A stretch of 11,783 nt of DNA from Chloroflexota bacterium (GTDB lineage Bacteria > Chloroflexota > Ktedonobacteria > Ktedonobacterales > Ktedonobacteraceae): contig VBHV01000558.1 in NCBI GenBank assembly GCA_005881995.1, positions 3,936 to 15,718 on the forward strand, in the 5' to 3' direction. Both the position numbers and the translations under genes were made by a program. This document shows positions 7,239-11,783 of the stretch, one piece after another. The notes beneath the pieces were generated by a model that saw nothing but the letters and a program-made list of their open reading frames with translations, did no database searches and had not been told where the DNA came from. The stretch's first letter is position 1. The number at the start of each line of letters is the position of its first letter.

Positions 7239-8114
7239 ATGCCAAAACGCGCTCGCGTAGCATTAAAAGTGAACAACCTGGCATCCAGCGTCACCTTTTA
7301 CGTCGATAGCCTGGGTTGCCAACTCGTAGAGGGCCAGCCGGATGCCGACATGGCTGTTGTCCTCGATCCTTACGGTGACCTTCTCCTGTTAGCCGGGCCT
7401 GAAGCTAAAGATGTAAAGAATCACCTGGATGAGACATGCGTCATTTATAAGCCAGGAGATACCCTCGATCTCTCAGAACAAGAGGAAAACCTCGATGCGC
7501 GCCTCGCGGCTCTTACCGCACGCGGCTTGACCGATATCCACCAGGAGCAAACTGCCGAGGGCGACCGCAAGCTGACCATCAAAGACCCAAGCAACTATAC
7601 GATTACCTATATTCAACGCGTGCAGCGCTCTCCCGAGGAAACGAGAGCGCTGTATGCCAGGGGAGGAGACGACCTGGAAGCTGTCCTGGCAGGGTTAACT
7701 GAAGCTGATCTCGACCTTACACGCGCCCCGGATGAGTGGTCTATCCGCCAGATTGTTCACCACCTTGCCGAAGTCGATGCTATGTTCCTCATGATTTTTG
7801 AGTCGGCTCTTGCTCAGCCCGGCATTACCTTTATCCGCAACACCTACGACCAGGCTCACTGGGCAGAAACGCTGGCCTACAAAGAACGAACGATTGAACC
7901 ATCCCTCGCATTGATCAAAGCCACACGCCAACATATTGCAAGACTCTTACAGCATATTCCCGATCATTGGGATCATTTTGTACTGTTGAAGTTTGCAAGC
8001 GACGAGGGTGAGGGGTACAAGATGACTGTCGGACAACAGCTGAGTGAAATGAACTGGCATCAAGCAGAACACTGCGAGGAGATTAATGAGACACGCCGCA
8101 TCCACGGTCGCTAA
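7239..8114 (+). CDS. VOC (glyoxalase-like) domain fused to DinB-like domain
   Basis: A 291-residue two-domain protein. Residues 1 to about 128 look like one VOC module: a short N-terminal strand ending ARVALKVNNLASSVTFYVDSLG, then a LDPYGDLLLLAG strand and a C-terminal half ending IKDPSNYTITYIQRV. VOC proteins include glyoxalases, dioxygenases and drug-binding proteins. Residues about 135-291 form a DinB-type four-helix bundle with EWSIRQIVHHLAEVD and HQAEHCEEI; His175, His274 and His278 fit the metal triad of DinB/bacillithiol-transferase-like proteins. No substrate can be named. Thiol-dependent detoxification is a reasonable guess because both folds host such enzymes. Start ATG 7239 has GAGGGA about 6 nt upstream. 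The fusion reads through without a stop. It lies behind the F420-reductase-like gene and before a hairpin. Confidence 0.85.
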   Translation: MPKRARVALKVNNLASSVTFYVDSLGCQLVEGQPDADMAVVLDPYGDLLLLAGPEAKDVKNHLDETCVIYKPGDTLDLSEQEENLDARLAALTARGLTDIHQEQTAEGDRKLTIKDPSNYTITYIQRVQRSPEETRALYARGGDDLEAVLAGLTEADLDLTRAPDEWSIRQIVHHLAEVDAMFLMIFESALAQPGITFIRNTYDQAHWAETLAYKERTIEPSLALIKATRQHIARLLQHIPDHWDHFVLLKFASDEGEGYKMTVGQQLSEMNWHQAEHCEEINETRRIHGR

Positions 8115-8127
8115 AACAAAGATGTCT

Positions 8128-8165
8128 TTCTCATACTGCCACGAGCGCCCGTGGCAGCATGAGAA
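8128..8165. terminator. Probable bidirectional terminator hairpin
   Basis: The arms TTCTCAT-A-CTGCCACG and CGTGGCAG-C-ATGAGAA pair over 15 of 16 positions (one A/C mismatch) around a 6-nt loop. It lies between the stops of two convergent genes (8114 and 8193), the expected place for a shared terminator. T-runs are weak on both sides, so efficiency is uncertain. Confidence 0.7.
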
Positions 8166-8192
8166 GTTGTTCCTAATGGATGACCAGGTCTG

Positions 8193-9545
8193 CTAACCAA
8201 CCGAGGTAATCGCCTCCGCCTCTGCCACCGAGCTAAGCGCCTCCTCGAAGATGTCCAGCCCCTGCTTGAGCTGCTCGTCTGTCACACTGAGCGGGACCAG
8301 GATGCGCAGCACATTATCGTACATACCGGCCTTAATGAGCACTAATCCACGGTGATGGGCCGCGGCCAGCACATCGCTTGCCGCATGGGAGTCGGGTTCT
8401 TTGCTCGTGCGATCGCTCACAAGTTCCATTGCCGCCATACCACCCAATCCTCGCACGTCACCGACGAACGAGAAACGCTCCTGGAGATGTAAGAAGCGCT
8501 GGGTAATGGCGTGGCCAATCTCGCGCGAACGGGCTGCGTAGTCTTCCTTCTCGAACAGGTCAAGCACCGCAATTGCTGCGGCGCAGGCTACGGGGTTGCC
8601 GCTGTAGGTGCCGCCGAGTGTTCCAGGCGGCGGCGCATCCATAATATCCGCACGTCCCACGACACCGCTGATGGGCATACCCGCGCCCATCGATTTTGCG
8701 ATAATCATCAGGTCAGGCGCAACGCCATCATGATCAACGGCAAACATACGACCTGTACGGCAGAAACCGGACTGAATCTCGTCGGCAATGAACAGAATGT
8801 CATACTTCTCACACACGGCTTTGAGTGCGTGCAAGAAGCCAGCTGGGGCGGGCATAAAGCCGCCTTCACCCTGCACAGGTTCAATCACAATCGCGGCGAC
8901 CTGGTCAGGCGCAACCTCGCCCACAAACATGCGCTCCAGTTCCCGGATGCAGAAATCTGAAGCTTCCTGCGCCGTCATATTCATGCGGTATGGATAAGGG
9001 AACGGAGCGTGATAGACCTCTGGCGCGTATGGGCCGAAACGATGTTTATAGGGCTTCACTTTGGCGGTCATGGTCATGGTCATAAGTGTGCGGCCATGAA
9101 AGGCATTATCGAAAGTGATAATCGCCGGTTTGCCGGTGGCATAGCGAGCAATCTTTACCGCGTTTTCAACCGCCTCAGCCCCGCTATTAAAGAAGAGTGC
9201 TTTCTTCGGAAAAGCGCCGGGAGCAATTTTGACGATGCGTTCAGCCAGATCAATATATGGCTCGTACATCATGACGCTAAAGCAGGTATGCGTAAATTTC
9301 GCAGCCTGTTCAGCAATGGCCTTCACTACTTCCGGGCGGCTATGCCCGATGTTCATCACCCCAATACCACCGGCAAAGTCGATATAGCGATTGCCATCGA
9401 CATCCTCAATGATAGCCCCTTCGGCCTTCGCTGCAAATACAGACATGGTGGAAGAAACACCGCGCGCCACAAACTGCTGGCGACGCGCCAGCAGCTCACG
9501 CGATTTTTCTCCGGGAATGTTCAAATACGCCTTTTTGTCGGACAT
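8193..9545 (-). CDS. gabT: 4-aminobutyrate aminotransferase (class III, PLP)
   Basis: A 450-residue class III aminotransferase that converts GABA and 2-oxoglutarate to succinate semialdehyde and glutamate in the cytoplasm. It follows E. coli GabT closely as remembered: FNSGAEAVENAVKIARYAT (119-137), AFHGRT with Arg152 matching substrate-gating Arg141, IEPVQGEGGF with Glu227 matching Glu211, DEIQSG with Asp255 at the PLP ring nitrogen, Lys284 (IIAKSMGAG) as Schiff-base lysine, GGTYSGNPVAC, and a C-terminal NVLRILVPL. The Glu-to-Lys spacing of 57 equals that in the E. coli enzyme. A related omega-amino acid could be the true substrate. The start has AGGAGG (9551-9556) 5 nt upstream. No succinate-semialdehyde dehydrogenase gene is in the window. 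It ends facing the hairpin at 8128-8165; 120 bp separate it from the upstream helix-hairpin-helix gene, with no clear promoter seen between. Confidence 0.93.
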   Translation of the reverse strand: MSDKKAYLNIPGEKSRELLARRQQFVARGVSSTMSVFAAKAEGAIIEDVDGNRYIDFAGGIGVMNIGHSRPEVVKAIAEQAAKFTHTCFSVMMYEPYIDLAERIVKIAPGAFPKKALFFNSGAEAVENAVKIARYATGKPAIITFDNAFHGRTLMTMTMTAKVKPYKHRFGPYAPEVYHAPFPYPYRMNMTAQEASDFCIRELERMFVGEVAPDQVAAIVIEPVQGEGGFMPAPAGFLHALKAVCEKYDILFIADEIQSGFCRTGRMFAVDHDGVAPDLMIIAKSMGAGMPISGVVGRADIMDAPPPGTLGGTYSGNPVACAAAIAVLDLFEKEDYAARSREIGHAITQRFLHLQERFSFVGDVRGLGGMAAMELVSDRTSKEPDSHAASDVLAAAHHRGLVLIKAGMYDNVLRILVPLSVTDEQLKQGLDIFEEALSSVAEAEAITSVG

Positions 9546-9550
9546 GGAAG

Positions 9551-9556
9551 CCTCCT
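9551..9556 (-). promoter_or_regulatory. Shine-Dalgarno of gabT
   Basis: A full AGGAGG on the minus strand, 5 nt before ATG 9545; one of the strongest translation starts in the window. Confidence 0.75.
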
Positions 9557-9665
9557 AGAATGAAGAAGAAAAGGTAGAGCGCCAACAGTCTTTCTACCAT
9601 TCTATCATATTCCATAGGAGGCTAGAACGGCCAGGTCCACTATTAAAGATCAGCCATAGTTAGCA

Positions 9666-10274
9666 TCAAGCTACGCCGCCAAGCTGCGCCGGTTCCTTGC
9701 GTCCCAGAAAATGCGCCGCAGCCTCCTTCAACCGCGTCTCACTGCGCACGCCAAAACCGGACAACTTACGGAGGCGCTGCTGATGAGCCGCCCACCACAG
9801 CTTTTCGGGCGAATCGATGCCCAGTTCTTCATACAAGCGGATAGCAACATGCGGGCCAACATGCTCGACCGCCATCAATGAACGCGCGCCCTGGGGCAAG
9901 GATTGCATGCACAGATCATTGTAGAATGTCATCGTACCCGTGCTCACCAGCTCGGCGATGCGCATCTGCAAACGCCTGCCCAGACCCGGCACAGGCAATA
10001 GTTCACCTCGCGCGACAATTGCCGCGGCAGGTTCCTGCAATTCCAGCACTCCACGAGCCGCGTTACGGTATGCCTGTATACGATACGGGTTACTATTTTG
10101 AAACTCCAACAGGCTGGCGATACTCGAAAGCACCTCGGCAACCTGGCGATTCGTCACCATTGGCCGTGTTGTTTGTTCTGCCTCTAAACCCGGCAGCATT
10201 GGCTGCACAGGCTGCTTCCCTGGCTTGCCGTAAGCATAAGGCATTATTTGGATGGTTTGTGTAAGCTGCATCAT
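9666..10274 (-). CDS. Stand-alone helix-hairpin-helix protein (PolX N-terminal-like)
   Basis: A 202-residue protein equivalent to the DNA-binding N-terminus of family X DNA polymerases without the palm. After a loose, Pro/Gln-rich first 40 residues comes an 8-kDa-domain-like helix bundle (VAEVLSSIASLLEFQ, then NPYRIQAYRNAARGV), followed by three HhH units: VPGLGRRLQMRIAEL (about 95-109), VEHVGPHVAIRLYEELG (136-152) and LSGFGVRSETRLKEAA (171-186). No nucleotidyltransferase GS motif or catalytic Asp pair and no PHP domain follow, so it is unlikely to polymerise DNA. A role in binding gapped or branched DNA is inferred. I chose ATG 10274 over ATG 10373 because AAAGAGG lies 9 nt before it, while 10373 lacks an SD and falls about 15 nt after the predicted transcription start; the extra 33 residues look like leader. 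Confidence 0.8.
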   Translation of the reverse strand: MMQLTQTIQIMPYAYGKPGKQPVQPMLPGLEAEQTTRPMVTNRQVAEVLSSIASLLEFQNSNPYRIQAYRNAARGVLELQEPAAAIVARGELLPVPGLGRRLQMRIAELVSTGTMTFYNDLCMQSLPQGARSLMAVEHVGPHVAIRLYEELGIDSPEKLWWAAHQQRLRKLSGFGVRSETRLKEAAAHFLGRKEPAQLGGVA

Positions 10275-10283
10275 AGAGTTCAG

Positions 10284-10290
10284 CCTCTTT
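10284..10290 (-). promoter_or_regulatory. Shine-Dalgarno that decides the helix-hairpin-helix protein start
   Basis: AAAGAGG on the minus strand lies 9 nt before ATG 10274. The longer reading frame start at 10373 has no comparable site. Confidence 0.65.
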
Positions 10291-10395
10291 TCTTCACAGA
10301 CGCCCTGTCTGGTCTCTATCTCTCTATTCTTTTTGCGCCGCCCCAATGTGGAAAACTGCGCATTAGTGTACAAGATACATTGAAATCTTGTTCTA

Positions 10396-10424
10396 ATTAT
10401 AGCACATTACACAAGAAGCGTCAA
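10396..10424 (-). promoter_or_regulatory. Sigma-70-type promoter of the helix-hairpin-helix gene
   Basis: On the minus strand TTGACG (-35, plus positions 10419-10424) is followed after exactly 17 nt by a perfect TATAAT (-10, 10396-10401). Transcription should start near 10389, leaving a leader of about 115 nt before ATG 10274. It lies just downstream of the GNAT gene, so the helix-hairpin-helix gene, and perhaps gabT, need not depend on read-through. Confidence 0.7.
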
Positions 10425-10472
10425 TTCAATGATCCTGGTTTTCTGGAGCTTGCAAAGTACATTGACCAGGCG

Positions 10473-11357
10473 CTAGAGCAAATCCGAACCAGATGGAACA
10501 TAGCAGCGTGCATCGAAGAAAGGTGTGGCAGCAGTCGAGTGAAACGTCTCGACATAGATGATATGAAAGCCGCTCTCTAGCAATGGCGCCAGGCACGGAT
10601 GCGGCCCCGGCACATCAATCCGCACCCTCTCGGCCCGTGGTCGGGCCCAACTCGTGGCTGCCAGGACACAAGCCGTTGCATCTCCTGGCTCGCTCACCCC
10701 CAATGGTCCTACAACCCAGGTCTGGGGCGTGAGTGCAGTTTCCGCCTGCCGCACGTACGCGTAGCCAACGGTAACGCCTTGCCGTCGAAACCACAGGGGA
10801 ATGCTCTGCTGCTGCCTCATCCAGAAGGCATGATCTACCGGGCGCGTCCGTCCGCTTACCTGAGCATCCCACTGGAGAAAGGCCGGGTCCCCGGCTTGCC
10901 CCTCGACAACCTTGAGGTCAGAGGGTGACTGTTCCTGGCGAGCATGTCCCTGCCACAGCAGGTTAAAGTGCGGAAAAACCGGCTGCATCCCCAGGCGAAC
11001 GTACAAAGCCTGCGCTCGCGGGTCCGTCGAACTCATGGTGCAGCGAATACCTTGATCCTGGGGAAGGACATGCGAGAGCAAGGTCTTTCCCAGCCCGCCC
11101 GATTGGGTCCGGGGATGGACGAACAGGTCGGTGAGAAAGGTAACCGGACCTCGTGTAATTGCCCCTGCAAAGGCCAGGATTTGACCATCCTGCTCGGCCA
11201 CGTACATCGTGCCGGTCTCAAACACGTGACGCAGCACCGAGGGAACGGTCAGGGGAAGCGCTGTATCGACACCCTCCGTTTCTCCTACCTCACTCAGATA
11301 GTACACCAGGTACATCGAGGCAAGATCGCTCGCTCTTGCCGCACGAAAACTCATCAT
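10473..11357 (-). CDS. Two-domain GNAT-family N-acetyltransferase
   Basis: A 294-residue acetyl-CoA-dependent acetyltransferase of unknown substrate. Residues 1 to about 140 are a full GNAT domain: FRAARASDLASMYLVYYL at the N-terminus, LTDLFVHPRTQSGGLGKTLL (75-94) as motif A with the Q/RxxGxG/A pyrophosphate loop, and DPRAQALYVRLGMQPV (112-127) as motif B. Residues about 150-294 look like a second, degenerate GNAT unit: GYAYVRQ strand, VVGPLGV, then ESGFHIIYVETFHS and a tail YVPSGSDLL that recurs in tandem GNAT proteins. The second half has no clear acetyl-CoA loop, so it may be structural. ATG 11357 has AGAGGAG (11364-11370) 6 nt upstream; the next codon is also ATG. It ends about 50 bp before the promoter of the next gene. 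No signal peptide. Confidence 0.88.
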   Translation of the reverse strand: MMSFRAARASDLASMYLVYYLSEVGETEGVDTALPLTVPSVLRHVFETGTMYVAEQDGQILAFAGAITRGPVTFLTDLFVHPRTQSGGLGKTLLSHVLPQDQGIRCTMSSTDPRAQALYVRLGMQPVFPHFNLLWQGHARQEQSPSDLKVVEGQAGDPAFLQWDAQVSGRTRPVDHAFWMRQQQSIPLWFRRQGVTVGYAYVRQAETALTPQTWVVGPLGVSEPGDATACVLAATSWARPRAERVRIDVPGPHPCLAPLLESGFHIIYVETFHSTAATPFFDARCYVPSGSDLL

Positions 11358-11455
11358 GCTGATCTCCTCTTTTTATATGAGTTAACCAGCTAAAACAAAA
11401 TTTCATTCCATGTACCAGGTAGCAAAATACTCATGGCCATGTCTATAAGAAAATT

Positions 11456-11783
11456 TCAGCGTGTAATCAAGTGCGTCGCGAATAGTTCAGAAGAGGGCAT
11501 CGTCGGGATCAATCTTGCTAATAGCTCGTCATTGACGGCTGCACCCGCCGCCTCTAACGCTGAGAAGAGTACCCCCACAATTGGCTCGAAACGGCTGCGT
11601 GTCGGGCGCGCATCGGGAGAGGTCGTCCGGACGCGCTCAATAATCGTATCTGCCAGCAGAATTGATGGATGGCGCAAGACCCCCCCGGCTAAGACCAGCG
11701 AAAAGGGCGTTCCTTCAAGCCCGACGCGCCGCGCCGCCACTATCGCGTAATTGCCAAGTGCCCGGCCATGTTCCTGCACAATC
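11456..11783 (-). CDS. BadF/BcrA-type ATPase, N-acetylglucosamine kinase-like, C-terminal part
   Basis: Open from the right window edge to its stop at 11456; the N-terminus lies outside. The 109 visible residues match the C-terminal lobe of the BadF/BadG/BcrA/BcrD ATPase family (ASKHA fold), whose common bacterial members are N-acetylglucosamine kinases that use ATP to phosphorylate GlcNAc from peptidoglycan or chitin. Seen: HGRALGNYAIVAARRVGLEG, then the VLAGGV strand-turn that closes the ATP site, then an RFEPIVGVLFSALEAAGA helix. This part cannot separate sugar kinase from other ATPases. A GTG at 11777-11779 is an internal codon, not the start. About 98 bp separate its stop from the GNAT gene start, so co-transcription is possible but not shown. 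Confidence 0.8.
   Translation of the reverse strand, partial: IVQEHGRALGNYAIVAARRVGLEGTPFSLVLAGGVLRHPSILLADTIIERVRTTSPDARPTRSRFEPIVGVLFSALEAAGAAVNDELLARLIPTMPSSELFATHLITR

Noticed and set aside
9009..9563. Plus-strand open frame of 184 codons opposite gabT
   Set aside because: It lies fully antisense to a strongly supported gabT and shows no recognisable motif or SD.
10275..10373. Extra 33 residues from ATG 10373 for the helix-hairpin-helix protein
   Set aside because: No SD, the ATG is almost at the predicted transcription start, and the sequence is not domain-like; ATG 10274 is better.
10434..10471. Inverted repeat CCTGGT/ACCAGG after the GNAT stop as a terminator
   Set aside because: Six pairs with a loop of about 26 nt and no following T-run make a weak stem; I cannot support a terminator.
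10248..10580. Plus-strand open frame of 110 codons across the helix-hairpin-helix promoter
   Set aside because: It spans the promoter region and both neighbouring coding ends on the other strand; nothing protein-like is recognised.

Overview
The window looks like chromosomal DNA of a Chloroflexota bacterium of the Ktedonobacter type. This is an inference from protein style: a Hanks-type Ser/Thr kinase, an F420-reductase-like dehydrogenase, VOC/DinB and GNAT enzymes, and an integrase tail of a kind I associate with that group. Most start sites carry purine-rich Shine-Dalgarno (SD) sequences. No rRNA, tRNA or CRISPR array was seen.

Layout. 1-924 (-): N-terminal kinase domain of a Ser/Thr protein kinase that runs off the left edge. 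925-1529: no convincing gene. 1530-1772 (+): C-terminal remnant of a tyrosine recombinase. 1911-3985 (+): a compact cluster made of an EVE-domain gene broken by an internal out-of-frame deletion, a class IV aminotransferase that probably starts at TTG, and a short-chain dehydrogenase. 4027-6252 (-), convergent to that cluster: a 741-residue protein joining a trypsin-like protease to a zinc-dependent phospholipase C/P1-nuclease domain. 6565-8114 (+): an F420-reductase-like NADP-binding protein and a VOC-DinB fusion. A hairpin at 8128-8165 separates this pair from a leftward series: a GABA aminotransferase (gabT), a stand-alone PolX-type helix-hairpin-helix protein behind a strong sigma-70-like promoter, a two-domain GNAT acetyltransferase, and the C-terminus of a BadF/BcrA-type N-acetylglucosamine kinase-like protein cut by the right edge.

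Most genes are ordinary soluble metabolic or detoxification enzymes and do not form one pathway. The aminotransferase and dehydrogenase are probably co-transcribed (9-bp gap), as are the two genes at 6565-8114 (38-bp gap).

The most unusual item is the protease-phospholipase/nuclease fusion. The protease triad (His192, Asp242, Ser335) and candidates for all nine zinc ligands of the phospholipase C fold can be seen. In characterised relatives the first ligand is the N-terminal Trp of the mature protein; here it is internal (Trp407), right after the protease domain. This suggests a zymogen whose metalloenzyme half is released by proteolysis, possibly by its own protease half. No signal peptide is visible. 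The 1-4 kb part also shows gene decay: a recombinase remnant, a deleted EVE gene, and an SD with no gene behind it at the edge of the fusion gene.
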